Origin: Chondrus crispus
Lineage: Eukaryota > Rhodophyta > Florideophyceae > Gigartinales > Gigartinaceae
NCBI RefSeq assembly: GCF_000350225.1
Contig: NW_005178551.1
Location: 198,591 to 262,590, forward strand
Length of the DNA: 64,000 nucleotides
Reading direction: 5' to 3'
Shown here piece by piece: positions 35,898 to 46,191 of the stretch. The translations under genes and the position numbers were made by a program. The notes under the pieces are model-generated. The model worked only from the letters and a program-made list of their open reading frames with translations, did no database searches and was not told the origin of the DNA. Position 1 is the stretch's first letter; each line of letters opens with the position of its first letter.

Positions 35898-37814
35898 TCA
35901 TGTGAAAGACGTGCCGACATCATCATCTGTCTCCTTGAGTTCGTCTTCCAGGAAGCGATATTCAAACACAAACTCGGACTTGATCCGTTGACACCACCCG
36001 GACCCTTTGCCTTGTACAACCACGTTTGCATAGTCAAAATAGATGAAAGTACCCGTTTCGTATTCATCCGTTGACATCTTCGGTTCATCATGGCGCTGGA
36101 ACCAGGTCAGATACTTTTTGTGAAACCGCCATCCTTGTCTTTTCAGTTCCCTGGCTGCCAGGTATTGTTGGTACGTTCCTTGTTGGTAGTAGAAGATGAA
36201 GAATAGAGTGTCTGGTTTGAATCGTTCGAACACTTCTCTGCTGTCAAACACCGGAGCCGGCACAGATGGAAAGCTCGGAGGAGTAGCGACTGGGTTTTGC
36301 GGAGCAGCCGCCGCAGGTGCTGCGGTGCCGTTTCCAAGATTTCGCGTTGATGGGTTCTGCTTGGGAGCTGCCGTTGACAAGCTTTGTTTCGATGCTTCTG
36401 TTGGGGTTTCTGGCATGAACGACATAGCCCCTTCAACTTCTGCGAGTGTCGGATCCATCGCGGCTAGTTTAGCCTGTCTTGTGTTGGCATGCCCATCCCT
36501 TTGAATGATCCTTGCTTTTGGACCTACCGCCGACCCACGAACCCCTTCCAGATGCTGTGGGTCGTCGGCTGCATGTGCCATGGCACTCGCCCCATCGGTC
36601 TCCGGATTAGGAGCAATTTCTGTGCCATCGATGACTGGTCCTTGTCTGACCACAACATCAGGCAGCTGCGTTTGCCCAGAAACGTGGCGCGAGTCGACGA
36701 CGACCGGATCGGCAGCTGGAAGGGTTGTCTTGGAGTTTGCGCCAGACTGTACCGCAGTGGCACCTTTGACGACGCTGCTCAACAAAGGGGGATTTTTTCC
36801 AGTCGCGTCGAGAGCCGATGCTACACCACTAGAGCTGCGCGGTGAGTGTGTAGCGGACGAGGGAGGCGAGCGGTCGCTTCCTCTAGTAGTCTTGGGTGAC
36901 ATGGCACGAGAGCCTGCGGCCGAAGCGGTAGCACTGGATTTTGAGGCAGCATGTGATGCGGAAGAGGTGCCGCGGCCATTCTTGCCGTTTCGTGGTGATG
37001 ATGGGCCTTTCTTGTCTCTCGACGAATTGGCACCGTTGGATGTACTGGAGGTATCATCGTCGCGGTCCCCGTGTTTGGATGACTTTTTGGAATTAGCCGC
37101 TGATAGAGCTGGGACAGAATCCAGGTTAAGAAGGTCGTACATTTCGTCGTCTTCGTAGAAGTCGGGGTCCTGGTTGCTGTCAATGTAATATTCAACGCTC
37201 TCTTTGAGGTCCTCTGTTTCTTCCGGGGTGATGCCATCGTTGTAGACAGCTCTTAATACTCGCTCGAGCATGCCGACATGAAACTCATGCTTAGAGATGT
37301 GCTCTTTCAAGTCGGATACACGAGGGTTTTCCTCCGACCTCTTTTTTCGCTTGCCCGAGTTGAGAGTCTCAATTTCGGCCTCCATCTCATCGGACTGTTC
37401 CTGTAAAGCGGAAATAGCATCCTTGACCCAGTTTCCCACGGCTGCTTTGGCCTTCTGTTGTGGATCTGTCCTGTCCTGAGCCAGCCCTTCTTTTGAGAAA
37501 GCCTTTGTCTTGGTTTCCTTTTCACAAATCTTAAACTTTTCCATCTTCTCCTCAATAAGCTTCCTGTTGGAATCCAGCTTTGATTTATCCTTAATGGAGC
37601 TATCCCCTTGCCATGTCTTAATTTGATCGCGCAAGCGCTGGAGTTTCTTGATCTCCTTCTTCAAGTCGCCCTCATATTTCTCCTTCTGGGCCGTAGTAGT
37701 GGCCGAATAGACCTTATCCCAAATCTGTTCGAAGACGCCGACGCCCTCATCCACTCTTTTTAGAACCCGGTCGATCTCGCCCTGTAGTTTCCTCGAGGCC
37801 ATGGGTGGGCTCAA
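35898..37814 (-). CDS. CNOT3: CCR4-NOT complex subunit 3 (NOT3/CNOT3)
   Basis: Scaffold subunit of the CCR4-NOT deadenylase complex, which shortens mRNA tails in the cytoplasm and affects transcription. The 638-aa frame has the long coiled-coil Not3 N-terminal domain (residues about 5-230, with KLQGEIDRVLKRVDEGV, KKEIKKLQRLRDQIKTW and NRKLIEEKMEKFK nearly as in human CNOT3). A Ser/Ala/Pro-rich disordered middle (about 240-525) follows, then the C-terminal NOT box (about 529-625, DTLFFIFYYQQGTYQQYLAA, KRQGWRFHKKYLTWFQRHDE). The NOT box carries a small insertion after FIYFDYANVV. By comparison the true start may be the second Met (37802, MASRKLQGEID). Length is shorter than human (753 aa) because of the linker. 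It is intronless, convergent with TMEM115 and divergent from the photolyase-like gene. Confidence 0.95.
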   Translation of the reverse strand: MSPPMASRKLQGEIDRVLKRVDEGVGVFEQIWDKVYSATTTAQKEKYEGDLKKEIKKLQRLRDQIKTWQGDSSIKDKSKLDSNRKLIEEKMEKFKICEKETKTKAFSKEGLAQDRTDPQQKAKAAVGNWVKDAISALQEQSDEMEAEIETLNSGKRKKRSEENPRVSDLKEHISKHEFHVGMLERVLRAVYNDGITPEETEDLKESVEYYIDSNQDPDFYEDDEMYDLLNLDSVPALSAANSKKSSKHGDRDDDTSSTSNGANSSRDKKGPSSPRNGKNGRGTSSASHAASKSSATASAAGSRAMSPKTTRGSDRSPPSSATHSPRSSSGVASALDATGKNPPLLSSVVKGATAVQSGANSKTTLPAADPVVVDSRHVSGQTQLPDVVVRQGPVIDGTEIAPNPETDGASAMAHAADDPQHLEGVRGSAVGPKARIIQRDGHANTRQAKLAAMDPTLAEVEGAMSFMPETPTEASKQSLSTAAPKQNPSTRNLGNGTAAPAAAAPQNPVATPPSFPSVPAPVFDSREVFERFKPDTLFFIFYYQQGTYQQYLAARELKRQGWRFHKKYLTWFQRHDEPKMSTDEYETGTFIYFDYANVVVQGKGSGWCQRIKSEFVFEYRFLEDELKETDDDVGTSFT

Positions 37815-38364
37815 CCGTCCGCGTCGTCGCGCGCAGCTGGTCTGAAAAGTGCCGTTGTCTTGACCGAGCGCGGAGCAATCCTTCCCTCATTCAACAGACA
37901 CTCTCGCAGAGGCGTGTCGTTCACAGCTCGCAGCGCGTCCCGGAAGATCACGCGGAACGGCGAATACACAGAGCGCAAATGGAAGGGATTTTTTGCAGAG
38001 CTCTGGGAGTTAAGCGGATCGTGATTGAGCCTGCAAACGGGAGAGTCGGGGTGCAAACTGGACACAAGGTTGGCGGTGATGCAGGCAGCGGAGATGGGAC
38101 ACTAGCTGGTGGCGTGGGATGGTACTCGGGTTTTTTTGGAACATAAAGCACCACCTGCCGCATGCATATCTTCACCGCATCAAATTATCTCAAAAAATCT
38201 TACATCTTCTACAGCCTGTCCTTTTACAATCTGCACACGTCGTCCACGTTTCATACATTACTGTTCCAATAGCTCGCGTTCATCCTTAGAGAGGCCAGTA
38301 GCTGTGTAGACATCTACAAGTCACATGTCGCGGACCGAAGTCTCAAAGGACATGCCCCGGAGCC
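37815..38364. promoter_or_regulatory. Divergent promoter region between NOT3 and the photolyase-like gene
   Basis: The 550 bases between two divergent start codons must hold both promoters. No TATA box or repeated operator stands out. There is a T7 run near 38132 and only short frames. Confidence 0.4.
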
Positions 38365-39402
38365 GTGATCTCCCCATTCGTCCGGAGCCTTCGCATAGCA
38401 CCAAGTTCAATGCAACCCGCCTTTATTCCCGCACGCCCGGCACTTGTACTGAGCGCTTCGCAGGGGACGGGCGCGCCCGCGATTGATCAAAATTCGGTGT
38501 GGCAGAAGCCCGTGCTATCGGCGCACCTTTCCGCGCCGCCGCTACTATGGTTCCATCACCTGCCGCCCGCGCCGCCGCTGGCCTCGCACGTGACCGTGGT
38601 GTGGCTGCGAAGGGACCTGCGCGTGGACGACCATGCGGCATTGCGCGCGGCCGTGCATTCGGGCGGGCTGATCGCGCCGCTGTACGTGCAGACCGGGCGC
38701 GCGACCAAGTTGGTGCAGGCGGCGCTGCGCGGTCTGCGTAGCTCACTACGGGAGCGGGGCGCGGAGCTGTACGTCAGGGAGTGCGCCGGGGATGTGGGAT
38801 GCGAGGTGGCGCGGTTCTGCAGGCAGGTGGGCGCGAAGGCGGTGTACGTGCACCGCGGGACGGGGGAGGAGGAGAGGGAGCAGGAGAGAAGGGTGGGGCG
38901 CAGCGTAGGGGCGGGCGTGCAAGTGCACGGGGTGTGGTGGAATGCGCTGGTGGGGGTGGACGAGCTGCCGTTCAAGCTGGACGCGCTGCCGGGTGACTGC
39001 GACACGTACGCGCGGCGCGTGGCGGGCGTGGGGGTGCGGCGCCCGGTGGAGGGGCCGGCGCGCGTGCGCGGGATCGGGGGAAGGGTGCGCAGCGGGCGCA
39101 TTGGGGGGTCTGGGGAGGGGGGAGAGCGCGCGGCGATGAGAAGCGTGCACGAGTTTTGCGAGGGCGGGCTGGCCGTGGTGCGGCAGGGGCGCGTGGGAAC
39201 GCGGTATGTGGGCGTGGGGCGGTTCGTGGAGCTCGGGTGTGTGAGCGCGCGGCGCGTGTACTGGGAGGTGGTGACGCGCGTGGGCGAGCAGTCCGTGCGG
39301 CGGTATTGCATGGAGTTCGAGCTGGTGTGGCGCGACTTCAAAAGGCTGGCGCAGCTCAAGGGGACGCATGGGACAGTGGCCGGGGTGCCGGCAGTAGCGT
39401 AG
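38365..39402 (+). CDS. PHR2: PHR2-like photolyase/cryptochrome homologue
   Basis: Member of the photolyase/cryptochrome superfamily, closest in layout to plant PHR2. An N-terminal extension of about 75 residues (possibly a transit peptide) precedes the Rossmann-type photolyase domain (residues about 76-210, VTVVWLRRDLRVDDHAALRA, GAKAVYVHRG, WWNALVGVDELPFKLDALPG). After a variable Gly/Arg-rich linker come only a shortened flavin-domain remnant (FVELGCVSARRVYWEVV) and FELVWRDFKRLAQLKG, then a short tail. At 345 aa it lacks most of the FAD-binding helical domain, and so does Arabidopsis PHR2, which ends shortly after its ELLWRDFFRF motif. I therefore think this is the natural form and not a truncation. 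Light repair activity is doubtful. The frame is very GC-rich. Met 16 is an alternative start. Confidence 0.8.
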   Translation: MISPFVRSLRIAPSSMQPAFIPARPALVLSASQGTGAPAIDQNSVWQKPVLSAHLSAPPLLWFHHLPPAPPLASHVTVVWLRRDLRVDDHAALRAAVHSGGLIAPLYVQTGRATKLVQAALRGLRSSLRERGAELYVRECAGDVGCEVARFCRQVGAKAVYVHRGTGEEEREQERRVGRSVGAGVQVHGVWWNALVGVDELPFKLDALPGDCDTYARRVAGVGVRRPVEGPARVRGIGGRVRSGRIGGSGEGGERAAMRSVHEFCEGGLAVVRQGRVGTRYVGVGRFVELGCVSARRVYWEVVTRVGEQSVRRYCMEFELVWRDFKRLAQLKGTHGTVAGVPAVA

Positions 39403-39747
39403 ACGGTGTCCTTTGAGGAGGATCGGATTCTCCCCCATTTTCCTTACACGACATCAACCCCGCCACCACCCGTTACTACAGAGCAGACTCGCTTGATACG
39501 TGTACTCTCTGTACTACTTTCCATTCGCCGCANNNNNNNNNNNNNNNNNNNNNNNNNNNNNNNNNNNNNNNNNNNNNNNNNNNNNNNNNNNNNNNNNNNN
39601 NNNNNNNNNNNNNNNNNNNNNNNNNNNNNNNNAAACGCGCCCTTCCCCATCTGTCGCTCTTCATTGCCACATACCGTACACCACAACTTACCTCTCCACC
39701 GTCTTCTTCTCTCCCCCCTCCCTCCCCCAATAATCCCCTCGAGCCGC
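39403..39747. other. Intergenic region with assembly gap (39533-39632)
   Basis: Only 345 bases, including 100 N, separate the photolyase-like stop from the RIC1 start on the same strand, so it must hold the RIC1 promoter. A frame runs through the gap into RIC1 but has no homology. Confidence 0.7.
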
Positions 39748-42700
39748 ATGGGCTACTTTGTCAACGGCTGGCCAAAGGCCTACCGTCTTTCTCAAACCCC
39801 CGTCCACACCCCCGTCCTCTCCCTACTCCCCTCCCCCTGCGATCGCTACCTCCTCACCCTTTCCCCCAACGCTCTTCACATCTGGAGCGCAGCCCAACAC
39901 CGCGTCCTCCTCGCCCGCTTTTCCCTCCCCCTCCACTCCCTCCCCGCCCACGGCCCCATCGTCTCCGCGGCCTGGGCCCCCTCCTCGCGCGCCCTGCTGC
40001 TCGCCCGCCGCAACGGCCTGCTCCTTCTCCTCCGCGTCACCCCGGTCCCAAATTCAAACCTTCTCGCCTTCGATGCCCCGCACCAACCCCACGCATTCGT
40101 CCAGCCGGACCCCCTCCCCGCCCTCACCCTCGCCCCCATCGCCCATCTCCGCGTCGCCCACGCCACCGAAACCCTCACCGCCACCGTTCCATGCCCCGCC
40201 GGCGCCCTCGTCGCCACTTCGGCCGGCGCCCTCGTCTGCCTCGACTGGCAGGGCGACCTTCTCTGGCGCACCAACGTCCCCGAGCTCTTGCGCCACAATG
40301 ACGCCCTCGCGAAAATGGGCGTCGTCCGTCCGGGCGAGTTGCCCGATCACCCCGTCCTGCGCGACATCATCAAGGACGTCTACCACGACTGCCCGAGCCA
40401 TCAATTCCACAACGCACCGGCCGCTATCATCGCACTTTCGTATAACCGCGAGCTCGGCTTTGCCGCCCTCGTCCTCGCCGCGGGGCCGGCCTTGCTACTC
40501 GCGATGCACTCGGGCGGACGCGCGAGACCGAGTGCCATTGACGGCCGCTGGCTTCGTACTACGGGCGCCGCCTCTATTGCTCTAGAGCCGAGGAGAATGC
40601 TCGCCACCGTTGGATTGCAGGATGGCGATGTTGAGCAATACTACATCGGCGTCCCGGCCGGTGATCGCTGCCCGGTCATGCGCCGACTCAGCTTGTCGGG
40701 TTGGTATTTCGAACCCACCGATGTCGGAGCTGCCGTCGTCGTCCGATGGACTGATGATGGTGCGGCCCTGGTTGTGGGCTGGGAGAAGCGCGGGCTCGCT
40801 GTGTGGTCCGTTTCTGGTTGCCGCTTGATGTGGACGTTACCGCAAGTTGGAGGCACTTTGCCGACCACCCCGGCCTCGAGGAACAAGGATAGCAAGAGTC
40901 ATGCAGTCGTCCATCCCATGGAACAAGGTGTGCTTGCCGCCGCATGGGGCTCTAACGGTTTGTTCTTGTGGGCAGCACCCAGGGTCACGGAGGAAACTCC
41001 CGAACCGATACTTGATTGTCATTTTATGGAGTTTGCCATTTACAAGGGTAGCGTTGGGAGTCATTTTTGTCAGGGTGAATCATCGCGTCTCGCCATGTTC
41101 GGTTCGGATCGCGTCCTGCTGCTCTGGCATGCCGACGGATCAGACGAGGCCACTGGGCAACAAGGAAGCGCAGCGTGGAACGATTTGTTTTCGTGGCAAC
41201 ACTTGCTCATTCCTCATGATTACCTCTGGCGCAATTGGCCACCAAAACGGATCGCGGTCAACGCAGATGCATCTTTCGTTGCTGTCGCAGGCGAGTATGG
41301 CGTTGCTATGTGTCATGTGCGAACGCAAAAATGGCGCGTGTTTGGTGATCTTGAGCACGATCGAAGGATCAGATGTTGTGCGCTTGCATGGGTCAGCAAG
41401 ACCATCGTCATCGGCAACGAAGTCACCAATGGAACTAGCCGAAGCAGGTACAAATCGACATATGAATTGCTCTTTTACCCACGCGACCAAGTTGAGTCGA
41501 GCGCTCTGCAAGCCCAAATACAGCTCCCGTCACGTCCGGTGCTCACAGATGTGCGAGCTGATGGATATCTGTTGGTCATATGTGAGAACGCGCAGGTGTT
41601 CTTGTACCAAATGAAGGAGGTTCCTCACCGAACAAGAATCGATCTGAAGGAAGTTTACAGAATTTTCCTTCCCACACGCGAATTGATTCCGATGTACCAG
41701 CAAGATCGACAGACCAAGGTGGGAAAGCCTTTTTCGGGAGACGATGAAGATTCTGCGCCACCTCCCGCGCCGGGTGGAGGAATAAGCGAAGCAAGAATAT
41801 TCCCGCCTCTAACTCACGCCCCAGGAGGACTAAATGATCAGCAAGCCCCACCGCCAACATACATAATGTTATTGCGAAGCACGGGGTCCCTTATTTTGCT
41901 TGACACTGAACGGATGGTATCGACAGCTCTCTTGCGATACGTTGAGCGTTTCTGGTACACTCCAGTGGATTGCACGCCATTCGATATGATATCGCATCGG
42001 CCCGTGTGGTGGGCATACGGAGATGACGGGCTTCATGTTTGCTTCCAAGACGGCTTGTCAATCGAAAACGACTTGGATGAACCACTTATTGGAGTCCCTG
42101 ATTCGCCCCCGCTTCCATTCACATCTAAGAAGAAAGCAGTGGAAGTCGAGCAGTGGTTTGAGCTTGACCCTGAAGTGTACCCCCTCTCCATAATGTCAAG
42201 ATATGGAATGCTTCTTGGCGCGACTCAAGGTCTAGTGACGCATAACCTTGATTCTGAGTCTGGTTCAATGCCCTGTCATGTCATTCAGGTAAAGCGGCAG
42301 CCGATACTGCATACTCTGCTTCGGCATTTGCTTATGAAGCCAATGAGTGACGAAAGGACAGCTTTACAAGTAGCATTGAAGTGCGTGCCACAACCACAGT
42401 TTGCTGATTCACTTGAGTGGCTTTTGTACGAAGCTGTTCTCGAACATGATGAAGATGCGAACGTCAATATTAATGCTAGAAGCATTCTAGCTGTCACGGA
42501 CGGTAGAGGCATGCATCCAAAGCGGCAGTACGGACCCGGCTCAACACACCTAACGAGCAGTAAGGGCTTTCCGGAATCACCTCGAAGAAGAAAAGCGGGA
42601 GGTGATCTCTTCCCTAGAGTTATTCGGCTTCTGAAATACTTTGGGGAGTATGAGGACGTGGTGGTGAGGTGTGCCAGAAAGCTTGATTCGAAGCGGTGGC

Positions 42701-43791
42701 CTCTTCTATTTTCTCTTGCAGGTGAACCGGCTGCGTTGCTTGAGCAATGTTTTGTGTCTGGACGCTTGCGAACTGCAGCATGTCTGTTGGTGATCCTACA
42801 GGAAATGTGGGGCTTTATATCTTCGACGCCACACTCGTTGCGGTTAGTTGAAGCAGCCTTGGCCCGGGGAGAATTGAGTTTAGCGGCTGATCTCGCCAAC
42901 TTTCTAACAAAGGCAGATAGAGCGGGGATGTTAAATTCTTCTCAGTTGCGAACAACCGAAGACGTTTCTTGGATTGCGGAAGCAGTCCAAGCACCTCAGG
43001 CCGGGGCTCTCAGCCGCCTGCCGAAGCGAAAGCAACCCAAGGACGGTCCTGCTGATCGAATACCTGCCGTGGACTTGGCAGTCCTAAATCATGCAAGATC
43101 ATTGCTGAACCATATGGATCTGAGAAACTTGGCGGCTCTAGCGGTGCGAATGGATTTTCCTCTCTCTGAATATCTAAAGAGGGAGTTGAAGGGAAAGAGC
43201 GCAAGCAAACCTTTTGTGCGGGACGTGGGGAATACACTTCTTTCACTTCACAGACAATTTCAGATTCCCGCGCCAACCACGCACGACGTGCGGAGAGCGA
43301 TGCGAGTCTTCAACCACGAGGTGGATGTTGCGAAGGGCCGGAGTTCGTCCATGGACTCAACATCAAGTCACCATAATGGCCTGGCACCAACGCCGACGCT
43401 GGATGAGATGCAGCCGTTAGTCACACCGAGATCTCTGGCCATAAAGGCAAGTGTGTCACTCGTTGGCCCCGGAGCAGATACTGTCTTCGGCTCTCAGCTA
43501 CCGCCTCCACCGACTTCGTATGACAGTGAGCGCCTTGTGAACATTCGAACAAAAGCGCGGCAGCTATCCAGAGAAGAGCTATCATATGTGATGACAGTTG
43601 CCAGAGTTGCTCGTGCACCCGATATAATATTATGCTGCGCGACACTGCTGTTGGATATAACTGTGCTACGAATGGTGCTACGCGGTCACGAGGATTTGTT
43701 CGAGCCGTATGTCGCAGCAGTGAAGGAGTTTGACGAACCTGGATATGATGCTCTAGTCGCAGTTTTGAATGAGATCGCTGTCCCGAGGTAG
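39748..43791 (+). CDS. RIC1: RIC1, Rab6 guanine exchange factor subunit
   Basis: RIC1 with RGP1 forms the exchange factor that activates Rab6/Ypt6 on the Golgi for endosome-to-Golgi traffic. The 1347-aa intronless frame starts at MGYFVNGWPKAYRL, equivalent to human MYFLSGWPKR, which fixes the start at 39748 even though the frame is open further upstream through a gap. The N-terminal half forms WD/beta-propeller blades (for instance VVGWEKRGLAVWSVSGCRLM near residue 345 and VLAAAWGSNGLFLW near 393). The C-terminal RIC1 domain (about 850-1130) includes VIRLLKYFGEYEDVVVRCAR and RWPLLFSLAGEPAALLEQCF. Length agrees with the family (about 1420 in human). A Pro-rich insert lies near residue 670. The stop is 270 bp from the convergent F-box/LRR gene. 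Confidence 0.95.
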   Translation: MGYFVNGWPKAYRLSQTPVHTPVLSLLPSPCDRYLLTLSPNALHIWSAAQHRVLLARFSLPLHSLPAHGPIVSAAWAPSSRALLLARRNGLLLLLRVTPVPNSNLLAFDAPHQPHAFVQPDPLPALTLAPIAHLRVAHATETLTATVPCPAGALVATSAGALVCLDWQGDLLWRTNVPELLRHNDALAKMGVVRPGELPDHPVLRDIIKDVYHDCPSHQFHNAPAAIIALSYNRELGFAALVLAAGPALLLAMHSGGRARPSAIDGRWLRTTGAASIALEPRRMLATVGLQDGDVEQYYIGVPAGDRCPVMRRLSLSGWYFEPTDVGAAVVVRWTDDGAALVVGWEKRGLAVWSVSGCRLMWTLPQVGGTLPTTPASRNKDSKSHAVVHPMEQGVLAAAWGSNGLFLWAAPRVTEETPEPILDCHFMEFAIYKGSVGSHFCQGESSRLAMFGSDRVLLLWHADGSDEATGQQGSAAWNDLFSWQHLLIPHDYLWRNWPPKRIAVNADASFVAVAGEYGVAMCHVRTQKWRVFGDLEHDRRIRCCALAWVSKTIVIGNEVTNGTSRSRYKSTYELLFYPRDQVESSALQAQIQLPSRPVLTDVRADGYLLVICENAQVFLYQMKEVPHRTRIDLKEVYRIFLPTRELIPMYQQDRQTKVGKPFSGDDEDSAPPPAPGGGISEARIFPPLTHAPGGLNDQQAPPPTYIMLLRSTGSLILLDTERMVSTALLRYVERFWYTPVDCTPFDMISHRPVWWAYGDDGLHVCFQDGLSIENDLDEPLIGVPDSPPLPFTSKKKAVEVEQWFELDPEVYPLSIMSRYGMLLGATQGLVTHNLDSESGSMPCHVIQVKRQPILHTLLRHLLMKPMSDERTALQVALKCVPQPQFADSLEWLLYEAVLEHDEDANVNINARSILAVTDGRGMHPKRQYGPGSTHLTSSKGFPESPRRRKAGGDLFPRVIRLLKYFGEYEDVVVRCARKLDSKRWPLLFSLAGEPAALLEQCFVSGRLRTAACLLVILQEMWGFISSTPHSLRLVEAALARGELSLAADLANFLTKADRAGMLNSSQLRTTEDVSWIAEAVQAPQAGALSRLPKRKQPKDGPADRIPAVDLAVLNHARSLLNHMDLRNLAALAVRMDFPLSEYLKRELKGKSASKPFVRDVGNTLLSLHRQFQIPAPTTHDVRRAMRVFNHEVDVAKGRSSSMDSTSSHHNGLAPTPTLDEMQPLVTPRSLAIKASVSLVGPGADTVFGSQLPPPPTSYDSERLVNIRTKARQLSREELSYVMTVARVARAPDIILCCATLLLDITVLRMVLRGHEDLFEPYVAAVKEFDEPGYDALVAVLNEIAVPR

Positions 43792-44061
43792 TTTGTTAAT
43801 TTTATCTATTATGGTTAAGTTCCAGGAAACAGGACGAGAAAGGATTTCCTAGAACAAGGATGGACCTGGATATGGAGTTGTAGTTGTATAAAACGATCGG
43901 ATGGGAGCGTGCGACACACATTGAGTTGAGGTCCTGTATAAATATGCTGTACAGGAGTTTCCCGCGCAGGTCTTGCGAAAATCGGCGTGCAAGAAACTCG
44001 GGGATGCGTGCAGCTGAGATGGGAGGTCTCAAATAACTTAGCTTACAATTTGTAGAGGCAG

Positions 44062-45408
44062 TCAAACGCGCAATGATGTACACGCCTTTCTCATGCCCTC
44101 CATTCCTCTCGCCGAGATTTCGGGACATTTGCGGACATCTATGACGCGTAGCGGCACACTCGGAGAACGGGCAATGGCGTCAGCACTAAGATCAGTGAGT
44201 CTGAAGCAGTATCTTAGTGTGATACTGGTCAAACATGGCAGCTCCGCAAAAGCCACCACCGCGCGGTCGGTAAGACTATTACAGCCGCTCATATCGAGTT
44301 TCTCCAACGCGGTCATGCTCCGAATAGCGTCGGCGCACCCGTTCGTAAGCAAATTGCAATGGCTCAAGTCCAAGCATCGAATAGCCTTATTCCTCGCCAG
44401 CAGCTTGACGCCAGCATTCGTGATCATGGAACATTGCGACAACAAAGCCGTATGCAGCCCGGGCAACTTGCCGGGCTCTCCCAACGCTGCGATTCCGTCA
44501 TCTGAAATGTTGCTCAACAGCGACAAGTCAAGGCTTCTCAAATACGCACACTGTACCAGCTCGCGCACGGCGCCATCACGCAAGCCCGACGCGCACCGCA
44601 GCTTGACCTCTTGGACGTTCTTCGCGCTTCTTGCCAGCGACGCGCACGCATCGCGCGTGAGACGCGTGCACACGCTGAGCGAAAGGGACGCCAGCGTCGG
44701 AATGGTGGCCACCTCGGCGACAAAGGCGTCCGAGATTTTCCAGTTGCTGACGTCCAGATAGGCCAAGGCGCGCATGGAACGCAATACCGGGGCGGCTTCG
44801 TCGCCCATGCGCTTGCAGTAGGCTAGGTCAAGTTTGCGGAGACCGAAGCACGAGGCGGCAACAACAGAAAGGCCGTCAACGGTGACGTAGGCGTTTCCTG
44901 GAAGGCGGAGCTCGCGCAGGGCGGTGCCGAAGGTCGCAACGTGGCGGAGCGAACTATCCGTGACTTTGACGGCGCGCGAGAGGTGGAGGGATGTGAGATT
45001 GGGGAAGATGCGCAAGCCGTGCTCGAGAATGAGCGGGGAGACGTTCGAAAACGGGGAGCGACGCTTCCTTGGGATGGGAAACGAGGGGGAGGGATTACAG
45101 GAGAAGAGGGCGGAGAAAGGGACAGGGGTTCTGTGGGGGGAGGGGGGGCGGAAGGAGGAAGTGAAACCCAATGGGAGGATAGTGAGGCGACGCGTTAGAC
45201 GAGTGAAGAGGGCGTAATGGCCAGTGCACGTGAGGGCGAAAGGGAGGAGAAGACGGATGCCGTCAGTAGAGAGTGCGGTGTGGGGGAAAGGCTCGTCGCA
45301 AAGGTACGAAAGGATGCGCTCGAAGAGGTCTGGGCCTAGAGAGAGGAAGGGGGACGGCCCGCGGGGGGAGGTATGGTGGTGGTGCTTGAAGGTGAGTGGG
45401 GAGGTCAT
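44062..45408 (-). CDS. F-box/leucine-rich-repeat protein (AMN1-like)
   Basis: Likely substrate adaptor of an SCF ubiquitin ligase: a weak F-box-like helix region (about residues 19-65, SPFLSLGPDLFERILSYL) followed by some eleven cysteine-containing LRRs of about 25-26 residues (about 130-448; for example CFGLRKLDLAYCKRMGDEA, AIRCLDLSHCNLLTNG, ALEKLDMSGCNSLTD). The frame is open up to 45495, but the start at 45408 (MTSPLTFKHHHH) is preferred. It leaves exactly 25 residues up to SPFLSLG, the same as in the decayed neighbour (MTRNHFTPSAS...SPFLALG). The neighbour at 46192-47500 is a tandem paralogue. The substrate cannot be told from sequence. Confidence 0.85.
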   Translation of the reverse strand: MTSPLTFKHHHHTSPRGPSPFLSLGPDLFERILSYLCDEPFPHTALSTDGIRLLLPFALTCTGHYALFTRLTRRLTILPLGFTSSFRPPSPHRTPVPFSALFSCNPSPSFPIPRKRRSPFSNVSPLILEHGLRIFPNLTSLHLSRAVKVTDSSLRHVATFGTALRELRLPGNAYVTVDGLSVVAASCFGLRKLDLAYCKRMGDEAAPVLRSMRALAYLDVSNWKISDAFVAEVATIPTLASLSLSVCTRLTRDACASLARSAKNVQEVKLRCASGLRDGAVRELVQCAYLRSLDLSLLSNISDDGIAALGEPGKLPGLHTALLSQCSMITNAGVKLLARNKAIRCLDLSHCNLLTNGCADAIRSMTALEKLDMSGCNSLTDRAVVAFAELPCLTSITLRYCFRLTDLSADAIARSPSVPLRVIDVRKCPEISARGMEGMRKACTSLRV

Positions 45409-46191
45409 GGTGTGGGTTGTAGGTGGAAAGGACATAGTGTGAGGGGGTGTGTGGGGGACGGGGGGGATGGAGCAAGATGTGGTAGGCAGGTGCAAAGTAT
45501 AAAGATGAGGTGTTAGACTTAGGTGTGTTAGAGGTACAAGTAGAAGTACAGCACGGTATATACATATACTCTATATATACCCCCTTTTTGCCACAAAAAA
45601 GACCACGATCGCCCCACTAAACGCAGTATTAACTCTATACATATTGTATGGGAGGGTGAGTTTCTGTGGACTCTTGGATGGGAGAATGGTGCGCTGGAGA
45701 CGCCTTCAGGAGATATTTGCCAGATCTGTGGACACGTGGGTGAAAAACAATGGGTGGCGGAACGGCGGAATTTCTGGTGTAAGCTCGGGACTGGCCTTGC
45801 TGGCTTCCGTTGCCAGCACCCATTTTCAGATTGTAAGCCATCAGAGGCACTTGGGAGAGGACTCTGCAATGTTGTTTTGCTCAATCCCAACTATCGCCCC
45901 TACAATCATCCACGAAAGAGCACGGAGTCCCTGACTTTTGCGGAACCCGTTTCAGTCTTTTCGTACTCGATTGTAGCTTAACTTAGAGATAATAACAACA
46001 ACAGTCAGGGGTCTGCGGTTAGAAGTGGCCCTCCGATTTAGAGCTGCTCAAACGTGAAATGTGCGCACTCGCATTCTTCCCAAAGGCCGCGCACTGGCAG
46101 GTACTTGAAAGGGCACCTTGTCAAGTATGATCTCAGATGGAAAGTGGTGAAAATCACTCTTCCCCGCGCCAGTGCTCATTCAATGCTATCA
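45409..46191. other. Upstream region of the F-box/LRR gene
   Basis: About 780 bases with only short frames. A purine-rich segment lies near the gene, and the repeated text TATATAC...TATATATACC around 45557-45580 could serve as a TATA-rich promoter for the minus-strand gene. No other feature seen. Confidence 0.4.

Noticed and set aside
36505-37158. Plus-strand 217-codon frame inside NOT3
   Set aside because: Antisense to the disordered Ser/Ala linker of NOT3; explained by composition.
38365-39402. Reading the photolyase homologue as a truncated pseudogene
   Set aside because: The frame is intact and its end matches the natural end of plant PHR2.
38746-39438. Long antisense frames over the photolyase-like gene
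   Set aside because: GC-rich third positions remove stops on the opposite strand; products are Arg/Pro/His-rich without domains.
39406-39747. N-terminal extension of RIC1 through the gap
   Set aside because: The family starts at the MGYFVNGWPK motif; upstream text has no homology and includes 100 N.
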